From Lolium rigidum (Eukaryota > Streptophyta > Magnoliopsida > Poales > Poaceae): 64,000 nt of DNA. This document shows, piece after piece, positions 48,101 through 60,523 of the stretch. A program made the position numbers and the translations under genes. The stretch lies in contig NC_061510.1 of the NCBI RefSeq assembly GCF_022539505.1, forward strand, positions 223,966,043-224,030,042, given 5' to 3'. Each line of letters starts with the position of its first letter. Positions within the stretch are counted from its first letter, which is position 1. The notes beneath the pieces are model-generated. The model did no database searches. It saw only the letters and a list, made by a program, of their open reading frames with translations, and was not told the DNA's origin.

Positions 48101-48604
48101 AAACTGTGTTGTCGTGAATTCATGTTTCTCCTACTAGGCTGGTTTATTATCCTTACACCTAGTTTTAGAAAAGCTTGACCATACTTACAAAAATTATACC
48201 ATTAGGTTGACAGTCAAAAGACATTTTAATGGTATATTTTTTGGCACATAATTTATATTTCGTTGCCCAAATTCATGGTTAATTTCTCCTTAAAAATTGC
48301 ATGTCAGTCTAATAAAGGGAGTACATCAGAATTTTTCGTATTGTTTGGACTTCGCGGAAATACGTGACTTATAATGGATCAAAACAGGTTATCGGGCTGC
48401 CGCATGGTTGCGGTGTTTGCCAAGCCTTTTCTCGCGCCACCGCTTATGTGGGTATATATATGGACGAGCATGTGTCAACCTGTATCTTCTTTTTTATTTT
48501 AGAATAAAGGAAATAGGATGATCGATGATTAAATTGGGAAAGCCTAGTGAATTTGAAAACAAAATTCCTTTTGGAGACCTAGCAGCGGCATCTTCCAAGA
48601 AAAA
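48101..48604. other. AT-rich spacer with MITE-like remnant
   Basis: No gene. A taaagggagtac at 48313-48324 resembles a Stowaway MITE terminus; the left end is not evident. Confidence 0.3.
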
Positions 48605-49340
48605 TAAGGCCATATCCAACAGCTCCCACATTTTGGGCCACTTTTCGGTCTATTTAGGTCCAGATGCGGCGGCATGCGGACACGAATCAGGCCGCGGTTC
48701 GGATGCGGTCGGAGGAAACCCCAACACGGCCAAATCCCTCAAAAACTAACATGCATGAATTTAATTTACATATATTTGGGGCCCGAAAGTCCCCAGTTTT
48801 CCATAAAAAAAAAGTAGATAAATCCCCGCTTTCGGGGTGCTTGCCGGCCAGTAGCCACCTCCTAGTCCTCGTCGCCGAGGTTGATGAAGACATGCGGCGG
48901 TGGCCACACATTAGCCGCCGGTGAAGGCGGCGGCAAGTTCTCCTGGGGAGGTGGTGGCGCCGTGGCGGCTTCCTAGACCGCTCCTCCGCCAAGGAGAGGT
49001 CTCCGCGCACACGATGGCCTCTCCTCCGTAAGGTCGTCGACATCCTCTTCCATCGCATGGTAGTCATGGTCGGAGTTGTATTCTGGCGGGATCTCGGCCG
49101 CTGCCTAGTATATACCGCACCAGGGAAAGCCAGCGCCCATGGGAGGGGCTCAACGTAGTTTCTCTAGGCCCCTGCGCGCGGCATGGGGAAGTCGTACTGC
49201 CGCGACGCGTCCTCCTCCTCCTTCACGGGCGCCGCACAGGAGACGCCTGCCTCTGCCTTGGCAGCTGCTGTCGTGGTGGTGGTTGCGACGGTGGGGGCTG
49301 GAGGGCCATTTCGGCCTCCTCGTAGTCATGAAATGTTAAG
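48605..49340 (-). other. Degenerate DNA-element or gene remnant
   Basis: Starts aaggccatatccaacagc and reads, on the minus strand, as 3'-UTR-like sequence followed by a GC-rich broken coding region (48840-49340). Stops interrupt every long frame. It resembles Harbinger-type or gene-derived remnants seen in wheat, but I cannot name it. Confidence 0.3.
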
Positions 49341-49460
49341 GATCTTTTGCGGCCTGATCGCTGCATAACACACGTTGTTGTATATATCAGCCAAATTTAC
49401 ATGTCTTGAAATTTGGTAGTATTTAAACGATGGTATCTTTATCTTCTTTACTATTAAATT

Positions 49461-49616
49461 GGAATAGGTGGTTGCCTGGTGTCACATTTGGGCCTCTATA
49501 TGCAAGACAAGATTTAGAAAATCGTGAGGGCCCAAAGGAATAGGTGGTTGCCTGGTGTCACACTTGGGCCTCTATATGCAAGACAAGATTTTTAGAAAAT
49601 CGTGAGGGCCCAAATC
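49461..49616 (+). repeat. Tandem duplication at the Helitron 5' end
   Basis: Units 49461-49536 and 49537-49616 start ggaataggtggttgcctggt and end gagggcccaaa. They differ by one substitution and two extra T. Confidence 0.85.
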
Positions 49617-51339
49617 TCTGGATACGTAGCCTAAATGCTAAGAAAAGAAACGTTGGCCCAAATCCCCACAATCCAAACCGAGCTCCAAAGTTTTCCATGC
49701 GTGGCCTAAAACAAATGATGTACGGATCAGTTTTCGACTTCATTACAAATCCAAGGTAGAAATCGCTTCCCTATTCAAAAAGTGACCAATCACAAATCCA
49801 ACAAGAACCGTTCCCTAATTCTGCCGACAGTCCAAGTTGCCGTAGCACAAAGCCTACATGGTCGTTTTTCGGCCAACGCTCGTTGGTTCGCACTGACATG
49901 AGACACTGTTGGACATCGTCTTAATCGTGCTTCCAGGTTCGAGGCGATCTTCGTTTGAATCATCTTGTCTACTTCCGGTCCATGTTCCCCTCCCTCGTGG
50001 ATCTGGAGTCAATCAGCATCAAAACTCATACACATGAAATCTATCAACATTAGAAATTCGTTAACCGGCATCAAAGAATCTCTACGTAAAAAAACCAACA
50101 CCGTCGTCTGTGCTTTTTTTCGTACGTCAAGAAAAACCCATCTACATAAAGAAAACCGGACGGATGTACGTAAAGAAAAACCAGGTTAGATCGTCCTTCG
50201 TCCTCATCGGCACGTCCATCGTGACAGCATAGATCAGAGCGATTCGGCCCAAGTCGTTGCATCGCAGCACCAGGAGTAGTGGTGTGCGCTTGACTCTATT
50301 ATCTCACACGGTGCAAATTCCCAACCTGGGTCCATGCTCTCCGGCCATACCGTCTTCGATATGTGAAGAAAGGTGTTTGGATGCTTACTATTAATTGAAA
50401 CTGATGCATGCCTTGCCATCTTGGTTGGACGGCAAGCGGCGAGCTCGCGAGAGAAGGGCGCGGTTGATGGCAAGGGAATGGAGGAGGTGGTGGCGGCCGG
50501 CAAAGGGAAGGGAAGGGGCAGTATACGAAAGGAGCACGCGACGGCCGGCGAGAAAAGGGAGGCGGCAGCGTAGCGCATCCGACCTTGGGCTCCACCACAG
50601 AAAAAGAAGATTTTTTTACCTATATAGTAGCGTCGTGACCTGTGATCGGCTGCTAGAATGCCCGACGAGGTGCAGCAAAGGCGCGGAAGCTGAAACCAAA
50701 ACCATCTTCGAGCTACTAAACCTTTCTCTCTATGAATCTCAGCCCTATGAACTCTGATTGATCGATAATAACGTTTATGAAGGCAAACAACAATACTCGA
50801 GCCAAGTGCTGCTGATGGAGCACGTACTAGGATAGTCATATAACTGATGAACACGTACGTACAAGGATAATCCAAAATATAGTTGTATTAAATAAGCTAA
50901 GTCTACAACAAATAATGCTAGATTTACGTAAAAAAATGTTACGGGATAAACTTAAGGGCAAACATGGGTGGATTCAGTTGGTTTAAATCTGGTTGCCTCC
51001 CGTGATTCTAGGGGCGTAAATTATTCTCGAAGCTCCACCTAATCCCGTAAGCTATTTTACCTAAGAAACTTTTCGTAGGTGTAGCATTATTCGCCTACAA
51101 CCCCTAATTGCAGTGTCTATGCAAAGGCTCAACAGGTATTCCAGCTAGAAAAAAATGCAGATGGACATGACTGTAAAAAACTATAATTACAAACTCGTGT
51201 ACGAGGTTTTCAAAAAATAACCTGCAAATAATCTCCTTGGATATGACCGGGACAACAATAAAATGAGCTATATAACACACTGTAAGTTGGCTACATGTGC
51301 AGCATCAACCCAGCTGCAATATTTGTTAGTCTGCTAGGA

Positions 51340-51734
51340 GTCAGAGATGTGCTTGCTTTGTACATCAATCTTTTTTTAATCCAAGAAGTAGCAAAGTCGT
51401 CTGTTTTTATAAATATTTCTTCCTATGCTAATCACCATAATCTTGTTGTCAAAAAGTCATGTATTTCTAAAAAAAATAGAAAACATCATCGACTTTTGAA
51501 AGGTTTACAAATAATAAAATTTAAATCTAGCACATGAGTCACAGAGGTGCTTGCTTTGTACATCCAATATTTTTTTAATCCAAGAAGTAGCAAAGTCGTC
51601 TGTTTTTATACATATTTCTTCCTATGCTAATCGCCATAATCTTGTTGTCAAAAAAGTCATGTATTTCTAAAAAAATAGAAAACATCATCGACTTTTGGAA
51701 GGTTTACAAATAATAAAATTTAAATCTTGCACAT
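51340..51734 (+). repeat. Tandem duplication at the Helitron 3' end
   Basis: Units of about 198 bp, ~51340-51537 and ~51538-51734, containing gtgcttgctttgtacatc and gtttacaaataataaaattt. They are nearly identical with small indels. Confidence 0.85.
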
Positions 51735-51775
51735 GTAACTTATAAAGCCGTAGCAACGCACAGGCTTTGTACTAG

Positions 51776-53500
51776 TAAAACACATAAATTCTTGAAATTT
51801 GACAATATAAACGACAATAGGGAAAACAGCGTGGCAAGACTCACCAGGTCCATCTTGTACTAGCAGAGTGTGTTGACACGAGTTCAATTTTTTCTCCACG
51901 TCGCACATGTTTAAAATTATTTTCTCAGTCCATGGCACATGTAAGAGCCCGACCAACCATGACCTGTACTAAATACTTTTTTTTTCGAGAGTAAGAACAA
52001 CTCCGGAAAGGCCTTCCTCATCAACGCACCATCCGAAGGAGATCAATGGTGGGACTTGGTCGGACCTAAGAAGATGTCCTCAAGAAATGCCAGCAAAGGC
52101 GTGCATAGCACCCTGGAAAACTGCCGCAGACCACTGCGCCACCGGATTAGAGCCGCAAGGAACCACTGCATCGTGTCTTCACGCACGAAGCTCTCAACAG
52201 AGTCACGACGTCGACGATGCCGCCATCGTGCCGATCCGCACCGGATCGAGGCTTTCGCCCGAAGACACCGAACTCCAAGGGTATGGAGATGCCGACACTC
52301 CACGGCGATGCCTCCAAGGAGGGGAACGACGCCCACGGGCGCCATCGCCACCGACCCAACCCAAGCCGAGCAAGACTTTCGTCCGAGTCGTCGACCACCT
52401 CCGAAGCCCCAGAGCAAGGGCAGAGCGCCTTTGAGCCTCTCACCGCTGCCGCCACAGCGCCTCAACGATGAAGCCGCAAAAAACTGCAAGCCACTCCGAC
52501 ACACCCCGCAACGCCGAAGATCCGGTCAACCTCCATCTCCACCTCCAGACCGACCAGGCAACGCAGCCTCCATGCTCCCCTCCAGCCGGAGCAACGCTGT
52601 ACGCGGTGGACCTCGCCCACTCCAGGCGCCCACCCACATCCAGGTCGCCCCGGCCCAGCAGGCCCAGATCGGGCCCATGAAGCCCAGATCTGGCCCGCAC
52701 TCCATCCTCCTCTCTCCGCCGCCGGGCGACGCAGACCTCGCCGGACTCGAGGCGGCGGACCTCTGCTCGCCGAGGCTCTCCCCGGCCAAGCTTCTCCGCG
52801 CCGCCACCTCCCGCACCAGCCACGCCCAGCGCCTCCTGATGTCGCTCCTGCTCCGCTCCGCTCCACTCCGCTGCAGACCTCGCCGGCCTCCGCCATGGCG
52901 CCGCGCCACCCACCCCGGACCTCCGCCGCGCGTCACAGAGCCCACGTAGCCCCCGTGTCGCCGACCGCACTAGCCCGCTGCACCGCCCATGGCGTCCCGC
53001 CGCCGCACGAAGGGGACCCGCCGGGGCGCGCCCGCCCGCGCCCACCATCTTCGATGGCCAGGCGTGGCCGCCACCGCCGGCCCTGGCGGCGGCAGCGGCC
53101 GGAGGAGGAGATCCCGGTGGCGCTCTAGGGTTTGGTGTTGTCGCCTCCGGAGCCGCCCGTGCGTGGCGACCCGGGAGGGATATTTTGGATTTAGTACTGT
53201 TGGTTAGTTTTCCTGTACCAAATACTCAAATAGGTACATATATACTTCTATATTTTACAGCTGAACAACATCATAGCTATGCCACCACACTCCCTTTTGC
53301 ATTGTAGATGTACAAATTTGCACATCGGTGCCTTCCATCTATCATTCCCATTCGATGCAATCACAAAAAATAACACAACTTAGCTATGTCATCACGCGCC
53401 CTTTTGCATCCGTTGAAATATTGAGTCCACATAGGCCCATATTAGATTTTAAATTTTCCTATAAATCTTAAATCTCACATAGTGACAACCTATGCGAGTT
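51776..53500. other. GC-rich coding-like repeat, no intact domain
   Basis: From about 51977 (poly-T, then tcgagagtaagaacaactcc) to 53200 the sequence is very GC-rich with long overlapping frames on both strands, all Arg/Pro/Ala-rich. No frame shows a conserved domain, and the long plus frame 52056-52949 has a composition expected of random GC-rich DNA. It may be an old Mutator-like or other element. 53217-53500 is AT-rich spacer. Confidence 0.35.
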
Positions 53501-54110
53501 TGAGTTCAAGATGGTGGCAGCTCACTAGGAGTGGCAAGAGGTGGGAAGTTTAGTCCCACATCCCTCCTCCTCACTTTTCTCCTCCTCTCCTCCACCTCTC
53601 CTTCTTCTCCTTCCTTCTTCTCCCTTCACCCGACCTCCTCCTCCTCCTCCTCCGGCGACCACCTCCTTCTCCTCCTTCGGCGACCACCACCACCTCCTCC
53701 TCCGGCGACCCCCTTCGACCAGCCTCCTCCTCCTCCCCTCCCTCCAGCGACCCCCTTCGGCTGGCCTCGTCCTCCTCCTCCCCCTCCCCCTCCTTCTCCT
53801 CCACCCATCCCACCCACACACCCTGGCGGCCTCCGGCAAATTTTTAAACAATCCAGCGAAATTCCGATGGCCCTAGATCTAGATCTGGCCGCCATTTTTA
53901 AAAAATTCAAAAAAAAATCGGTGGCGCACCACCGTTGGGTGCGCTTTCTGTGGCGCATGCCTACCTGATGCGCCACAGAAGTTTGAAAAATTTGTGACGC
54001 ATGTAGATATGCGCCACAGAAAAACATTACTGGCGTGACTTCTGTGGCACACGGAATATGCGCCACAGAAAAAAACACGTGCACCACAGATGAGGGTTTG
54101 CCTAGTAGTG
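53501..54110 (+). mobile_element. CACTA element, right end
   Basis: It ends in gtttgcctagtagtg (complement cactactaggc...) at 54110. Before this, 53940-54095 holds five or more copies of the subterminal repeat tgcgccacagaa. 53550-53830 is a (CTC/CCT)-rich pyrimidine tract that yields spurious Pro- and Ser-rich frames. The left terminus was not found, so the left boundary given is only where the similarity in character starts. Confidence 0.6.
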
Positions 54111-55099
54111 TTTGTTGATTCATGTCATGTACTGAATAGATTTCCTAACAAGAATAAAGAGAAAACACCTTATGAGGAGTGGGTTGGGAGAAAACCATCA
54201 CTTTCGTATTTGCGCGTATGGGGATGTTTGGGAAAGTTAATATTCCAATTACTAAGAAGCGCAAACTCAGACCAAAGACAGTGGATTGTATATTTCTAGG
54301 TTATGCTCAGCGGAACGTAAGCTATAGATTTTTAGTAGTTCAATCTAAGGTACCTAATATGTATGTATGTTGATACTATCATGGAATCTCGTGATGCAAT
54401 ATTTTTTGAGAATATGTTTCCTATGAAAGATATGCATATTATCGCTAGAATTTCTACTGAGATAATTTTCGAATCTAGTACATCTAATGAGTATTTTTAA
54501 CAATCACATGAGAATGTTACAGAGAAGGATGACAATGAAGCTCCTCTACGGAGCAAGAGACGGAGGATTGCAAAATCCTTTGGTGATGATTTTATTGTGT
54601 ACCTTGTGGATGATACTTCCACGTCCATTGGAGAGGCATATGCATCTCCAGATGCAGATGACTGGAAAGAAGCTGTCCATAATGAGATGGACACGATTCT
54701 TTCTATTGGAACTTGAGCTATCAGAACGACCCTATGGATGCAAACCCGTGTGTTGGAAGTGGGTATTCAAGAAAAAACTAACGTCTGATTGTACTATTGA
54801 GAACTACAAGGCGCAACTTGTAGCAAAAGGCTACACACAGAGAGAACGAAGGTTACTTCGACACCTATTCAATTGTCGCTAGACTTACCACCATTCGAGT
54901 ATTACTATCCATGGCTGCCTCCTATGGTCTTACCGTTTATCAAATGGACGTAAAGACAATTTTTCTTAATGGAGAGTTGGAAAAGAAAATCTATATGGAT
55001 CAACATGATGGATTTGTAGTAAAAAGTGAAGAAAGAAAGGTGTGCAAGTTGTTGAAATCTTTATATGGCTGTTATCACCAGATTTTGGCTAAATCAGGG
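54111..55099 (+). pseudogene. pol: Ty1/copia pol fragment (integrase end and RT)
   Basis: Starts mid-integrase (RFPNKNKEKTPYEEWVGRKP, YLRVWGCLGK), with a frame change near 54240. Then DCIFLGYAQRNVSYRFLVVQ, an acidic linker, and RT: CWKWVFKKKL, KAQLVAKGYTQ, YQMDVKTIFLNGELEKKIYM. Several stops and shifts make it non-functional. The left part was separated by the CACTA insertion ending at 54110, and the right part runs into the N gap within RT (after SLYGC). Confidence 0.85.
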
Positions 55100-55199
55100 N
55101 NNNNNNNNNNNNNNNNNNNNNNNNNNNNNNNNNNNNNNNNNNNNNNNNNNNNNNNNNNNNNNNNNNNNNNNNNNNNNNNNNNNNNNNNNNNNNNNNNNN
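55100..55199. other. Assembly gap of 100 N
   Basis: Exactly 100 N. Copia pol on the left, the 3' tip of a different LTR on the right, so the sides do not continue one another. Confidence 0.98.
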
Positions 55200-55246
55200 C
55201 ACCTTCCTCTTGGGGTTCCCAACGGACGTGTCGACTACACGCATCA
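55200..55246 (+). repeat. 3' tip of an LTR (B-like family)
   Basis: accttcctcttggggttccc and onward to cgcatca match the 3' end of LTR B (63810-63863) with changes. The LTR is inserted in the CACTA gene; the next five bases are ccctt. The rest of the LTR is lost in the gap. Confidence 0.65.
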
Positions 55247-57970
55247 CCCTTGTACCAAGGTAGCAGATTTTCATTTGTGGAGGTAGATCCTCTTCCTGCG
55301 CAGGCTCGACGAGAGGCCCATTCCGCACATATGTAATTACTGGTTTACTCATCGGCACCTCCTCAAGGCCTAAAACTTCACGAAGAGTCATACCGAACGC
55401 GGCCGCTTGTTCTCTGGCACCCGTTACAGTAATTCCATGTGCTGCCGCAGCTGCGGCGATAGCGGGGTCCATTAGTTCAGCATCCGGACCGGCGGCTTTC
55501 ACTATGAGCGGGGCGATCGATTGTTTACTTTGTTTCCGAGTCTGGGCAACTTGTTTCCCCCCTTTTTTACTTTCTAATTCTTTCTCGGCCTCCTCCAAGG
55601 CTTTCTTCTCCTGCTTCTCCGCCAAATCTTTCTTCTCCTTGAACATGAGTGCTTGCCTACGAAGTTCACGTGCATAGTCGTCAGGCAGATTCTTCGTGGC
55701 TTGGGACGGTGTGCTCAAAAATGACTTAGCCCACTTCTTTTGCTTGTCAGAAAATACTGGCTTGGGCTCGGGCTCTCTTTTCTTCTTGCAGTCCGCCTTC
55801 CATTTCTCATATTCAGCAGCCGCGGCCGCGTCAGTTTCCTTGGCACTACGTTCCCAAGGCCTTGTGGGGAGAGGCTTCAGTGATGGCTCCGGTACCTTTG
55901 TGGTCTTAGGTACATAAGGGTCCGGGTTAATAGTCCAGGACTGCTTCTGCTTCTTTGCCGGAGGTGGATTGGGGGGCGGCGTCTGATCACCCGCCGGACG
56001 AGGACCGGGGGCGGCGGCGATCACCCGCCGGACGTTGTGGACTGGGGGGCGACGTCGGCTGACGTGAAGGAGGTGTAGGTGAACCACCACCACCACCACC
56101 GCCGCCACCGCCACCACCACCGGAGGGGGTGGACTTGTTGGCCTTGGAGCCTCGCCTAGAAACTTGATAAACTTCTTTTTCCATAGAATGAAGTGGCTCT
56201 TGACACCTCCAAGTCTTCTCTCCCCTTCGGGTGTAGCAATGTCAATCTCCAGGTCCTCAAACCCTGGGACTATGTCCTCCACCGTGACACGAGCATAGCC
56301 ATCTTGAATGGGGTTGTTGTGGTGGAGTGCTCCGAGTAAACATGGTAAAGCACCGCTCGATGGCTACCTTCGTGGACATGTTCCCAATTGGATAATGCAG
56401 ATGACATTCTTTCATCTCCTTTACATCGTCCACGGGGTAGCAAGGAGGCTCCGGTGCAGTAATATCGATCGCCGGTGCATTAGCGATAGCCGGCGGGGCC
56501 TCCGTGGAAGCCACGCTGCTTCTCCGCTGTCGGCTTCCGAGATCCGCTGGATGATCTTCATGCGTCCCAGCTGCCGATCTTTCTTGTACTAGTATATTCA
56601 CGGTTTTCTTCATTTCAGCGAATTCCGATGCCAACCGCGCCACAACATCTGCATCCCGATCCATCTTTCTCTTACGGCTTCTGTAACCGTACGGGTCATC
56701 GTCCTGGGAGAACCCTATTTTCCACGGAATGTTCCCCATGCCTCGTACACGTCCTCCGTGTTCAGGATTCCCGAGGGCTTTTGTCAGCGCGTCGTTCTCT
56801 CGCGTTGAACTTGATCTTCCCCTCTTGAGCATCCCTCATTGCGTCAATAAGGGCTTGGGTGGGTTTAAACGTTTTGTTCCGGTGAACACACGCCCCTGTC
56901 TCCGGGTGTAGCGTTCCCCCATGCCCGTACCACCAGCTTTTGGCCCTTGGGTCCCATCCCTCCGTACCTGGACGGATTCCTCGCGCCCTCAGCTCGTTCT
57001 CCATCTTCTCCCACCTAGGCTCCCAAAGGCGATACCCTCCTGGCCCCATAATATGATTGTACTCCTTCTTAGCCGCATTTTCCTTATTTTTTTTCGATAT
57101 TTCAGTGAACTGCTCCGATTTCTTGTGCCTCACAAATTCTGGCCAATCATGTTTCAGTTTCTCATATTGTCCTTTGAAATCCGGAGTCTTGTTCTGGTTG
57201 ACATAGTCACGGGCTAGATTTTGCTTGAATTTCCGGAATGCACCGGCCATCTTATGAAGAGCGAACTGTTTGACTAGCCTCCTCCTCTCCTTGTTTTCCT
57301 CAATCTTGTTACCCAATTCATCGAATTTGTTGTATTCCGGAGGTAGAACGAAATGTTCCATAAGCTTTTTCAAGCAATATTTTTTTGTTCTCTTGTCGAC
57401 AAAACTGAAACCAAGACGTGCCTTCTTTGGCTCATTCCACTCCTGGAGGGTGATCGAGACGTTGTCTCTAACAACGGCTCCGCATTGGTTGACAAACTTG
57501 GTGGAGTTCTTGTGGGGCTCCAGCGGCTTGCCGGTTGCACTCACAACCTCGATGGTATATGTTTCTCCTTGTTTCAGCGTCTTGGTTGCGCCACGCTTTG
57601 ACGACGTACTCGGTTGTTTCGACGATCCGGCCGAGGGCTAAAATAAGAAAGGGAGTCGCGCGCGTTAGTACACACATATTTATTCAAATCATTAAGTTTG
57701 TATCACCAGAGGCTCAATGTATATATATACCTCGGCGCCGGAGTTGGTTGCTACTTCCAATTGAAGATCGTCGTTTATCGATGTTTCTTCGTCATCATCT
57801 TGCTGACGGCCTTCATCTTGACCGTCAAGGTTCAGATAAGAAGAGATATCCTCTTCTTCATCTTGTTCGGTCGGCACATAAAGAATATCGCTGTTTATGA
57901 GGCCCATTATATGTTCTTTAGCTTCCGGATCATAGTTGGCCATAATCGGGTCAGCTCTATCGTCCGCCAT
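55247..57970 (-). pseudogene. Second CACTA gene, TnpA/Ptta-like protein
   Basis: Minus strand. Exon 1 is 57970-57731 (80 codons, MADDRADPIMANYDPEAKEH onward, acidic). The intron is 57730-57638 (GTATAT donor, tattttAG acceptor). Exon 2 runs from 57637 in frame (PSAGSSKQPSTSSKRGATKT). A basic middle region near 57030 has the GGYRLWEPRWEKMENEL block typical of plant Ptta/En/Spm proteins. Frame changes occur near 56800 and 56330. A Pro/Val low-complexity part lies near 56090-56140, then a Lys/Glu-rich helical part with KKWAKSFLSTPSQATKN and DYARELRRQALMFKEKKDL. It is cut by an LTR at 55246. Such proteins bind subterminal repeats in this superfamily. It is probably the gene driven by the promoter at 29742-29751 before A was inserted. 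Confidence 0.75.
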
Positions 57971-58805
57971 ATGTCAGTCCTGAAAACATGTAGTAAAAAC
58001 TAATTAATTGTGTATATGCCAGCATTATCATATCTCTTCTACATATAAAGAGAGAGGGCGACGAGGGAGGCGAGAGGGGGGACGCGTATTAGATGTGTAT
58101 ATGCGGACGATCGACCTCGCCTCGCAGTGACCGCGCGTGACCGAGAGACCGGTGGCGGTGGCGAAAGGGCGGTGGCGAAAGGGCGGCGGTGGCGAAAGGG
58201 CAGTGACGGTGCCGAGGACAACACACATAACCCTCGTCGCCCCCTCTAGATCCCAAAAAAACACCGCACGTATACGGAGGGGGTGACGAGGGGCTCGCTG
58301 CCCCCTCCGTATACGCGCGGTGGTTAAGTCAAATTTTGGTTAAGTCAAATTTGAGTTCTTTTTTAAGTGAAATTTTAGTTCATTTTTAGACAAACTTTTA
58401 AGTGAAATTTTAGTTTTTTTTACAAAATCTTTTTAAGTCAAACTGTAGTTCTTTTTGAGACAAAATTTTTAAGTCAATTTTTAGTTTTTTAAAGTCAAAT
58501 TTTAGTTTTTTTACACAATCTTTTTTAAGTCAAATTGTAGTTTTTTTTGAGACAAAAATTTTAAGTCAATTATTTGTTTTTTTAAGTCAAATTGTAGTTC
58601 TTTTTTACACAAACTTTTAACTCAAATTTTAGTTATTTTTTATTTCAAAATTAACAAGAACAAAAACTAAAAAAGAAAGAAAAAAAAGGCAGGGGCAGTC
58701 GGGGGCTGCTCCTCTCCCTCTCTCTCTCTCTCTCTCTCACACCGCGCGGCCACATGGCAGCCGCCGGCCTCTCTCATCTCTCTCTCTCAGGCGAGCAGAG
58801 CGGCG
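57971..58805 (-). other. 5' leader of the second CACTA gene, with tandem repeats
   Basis: No ORF. 58322-58640 is an AT-rich array of about eight ~38-bp units around aagtcaaattttagttcttt. 58713-58740 is a CT microsatellite. The right edge ggcgagcagagcggcg resembles the complement of the left flank at 30010-30034, and its last five bases cggcg (58801-58805) are element A's target duplication. Confidence 0.6.
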
Positions 58806-60523
58806 TGATACGTCTCCGACGTATCGATAATTTCTTATGTTCCATGCTACTTTTATGATGATACCTACATGTTTTATACACACTTTATGTCATTATTATG
58901 CATTTTCCGGAACTAACCTATTGACGAGATGCCGAAGGGCCAGTTCCTGTTTTCTGCTGTTTTTGGTTTCAGAAATCCTAGTAAGGAAATATTTTCGGAA
59001 TCGGACGAAATCAATGCCCAGCATCCTATTTTTCCACGAAGCTTCCAGAACACCCGAGAGCCACCAGAGGGGAGCCCTGGTGGGCCCAGATGATAGGGCG
59101 GCGCGGCCAGGGCCTGGGCCGCGCCCCCCTACTGTGACACCGCCTCGTTAGCCCATCCGACTCCGCCTCTTCGCCTATTTAAGCCTCCTCGACCTAAAAC
59201 CTCGATACGGAAAAGCCACGGTACGAGAAACCTTCCAGAGCCGCCGCCATCGCGAAGCCAAGATCTGGGGGACAGGAGTCTCTGTTCCGCACACCGCCGG
59301 GCGGGGAAGTGCCCCGGAAGGCTTCTCCATCGACACCACCGCCATCTTCATCAACGCTGCTGTCTCCCATGAGGAGGGAGTAGTTCTCCATCGAGGCTCG
59401 GGGCTGTACCGGTAGCTATGTGGTTCATCTCTCTCCTATGTACTTCAATACAATAATCTCATGAGCTGCCTTACATGATTGAGATTCATATGATGATGCT
59501 TGTAATCTAGATGTCATTATGCTAGTCAAGTGGATTTTACTTATGTGATCTCCGGAGATTCCTTGTCCCACGTGTGTAAAGGTGACAAGTGTGTGCACCG
59601 TGTGGGTCTCTTAGGCTATATTTCACGTAATACTTATTCACTGTTATGAATGGCATAGTGAAGTGCTTATTTATATCCCTTTATGATTGCAATGTGTTTT
59701 GTATCACAATTTATCTGTGTGCTAATCTAGTGATGTTATTAAAGTAGTTTATTCCTCCTGCACGGTGTAATGGTGACAGTGTGTGCATCATGTAGTACTT
59801 GGCGTAGGTTATGATTGTGGTCTCTTGTAGATTATGAAGTTAAATATTGCTATGATAGTATTGATGTGATCTATTCCTCCTTTCGTAGTGTGAAGGTGAC
59901 AGTGTGCATGCTATGTTAGTACTTGGTTTGGTTATGTTGATCTGTTATGCACTCTAAGGTTATTTAAATATGAACATTGAATATTGTGGAGCTTGTTAAC
60001 TCCGGCATTGAGGGTTCATGTAATCCTACACGCTTAGTGGTGTTCATCATCCAACAAGAGGGTGTACAGCCTAGCATCTATCTATTTATTCCGTTATGTT
60101 ATCAATATTGAGAGTGTCCACTAGTGAAAGTATGATCCCTAGGCCTTGTTCCTAAATATCGCTATCGCTGCTTGTTTACTTGTTTTACTGCATTTATATC
60201 GCCTCGCAATATTACTACCATCAACCGCACGCCGAACAAGCACTTTTCCGGCGCCGTTACTTACTGCTCATATTCATTCATACCACTTGTATTTCACTAT
60301 CTCTTCGCCGAACTAGTGCACCTATTAGGTGTGTTGGGGACACAAGAGACTTCTTGCTTTGTGGTTGCGGGGTTGCATGAGAGGGATATCTTTGACCTCT
60401 TCCTCCCCGAGTTCGATAAACCTTAGGTGATCCACTTAAGGGAAACTTCTGTCACGTTCTACAAACCTCTCGCTCTTGGAGGCCCAACACTGTCTACAAG
60501 AATAGAAGCACCCGTAGACATCA
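58806..60523 (+). repeat. 5' LTR of element A
   Basis: 1,718 bp, tgatacgtctccgacg to gtagacatca. Followed by a PBS-like sequence at ~60532-60553 (ctcggcgctcgttgccgggg), where elements of this group have ctggcgccgttgccgggg. Confidence 0.92.

Larger units (their letters stand above)
49436..51775 (+). mobile_element. Non-autonomous Helitron
   Basis: 2,340 bp between host A and T. It starts tctttatcttctttactatt, matching the usual TC...ctattaaa 5' pattern of plant Helitrons, and ends ctag (51772-51775). Just upstream is a short hairpin (aagccgt...ac-a-ggctt, 51745-51767) within the familiar 'cgtagcaacgca' 3' sequence. No Rep/helicase ORF is present. The interior (49.6-51.3 kb) is mixed sequence, perhaps captured fragments, without a recognisable gene. 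It contains two tandem duplications described separately. Confidence 0.7.

Noticed and set aside
50234..50875. 213-codon minus ORF in the Helitron
   Set aside because: No domain, uneven composition and overlapping plus frames; possibly captured fragment but not supportable as a gene.
52043..53207. Several long Arg/Pro-rich ORFs on both strands
   Set aside because: High GC removes stop codons in all frames; no conserved motif and no splice structure.
53531..53968. Pro/Ser-rich and Arg/Gly/Glu-rich ORFs
   Set aside because: Products of a pyrimidine microsatellite within CACTA-related DNA.
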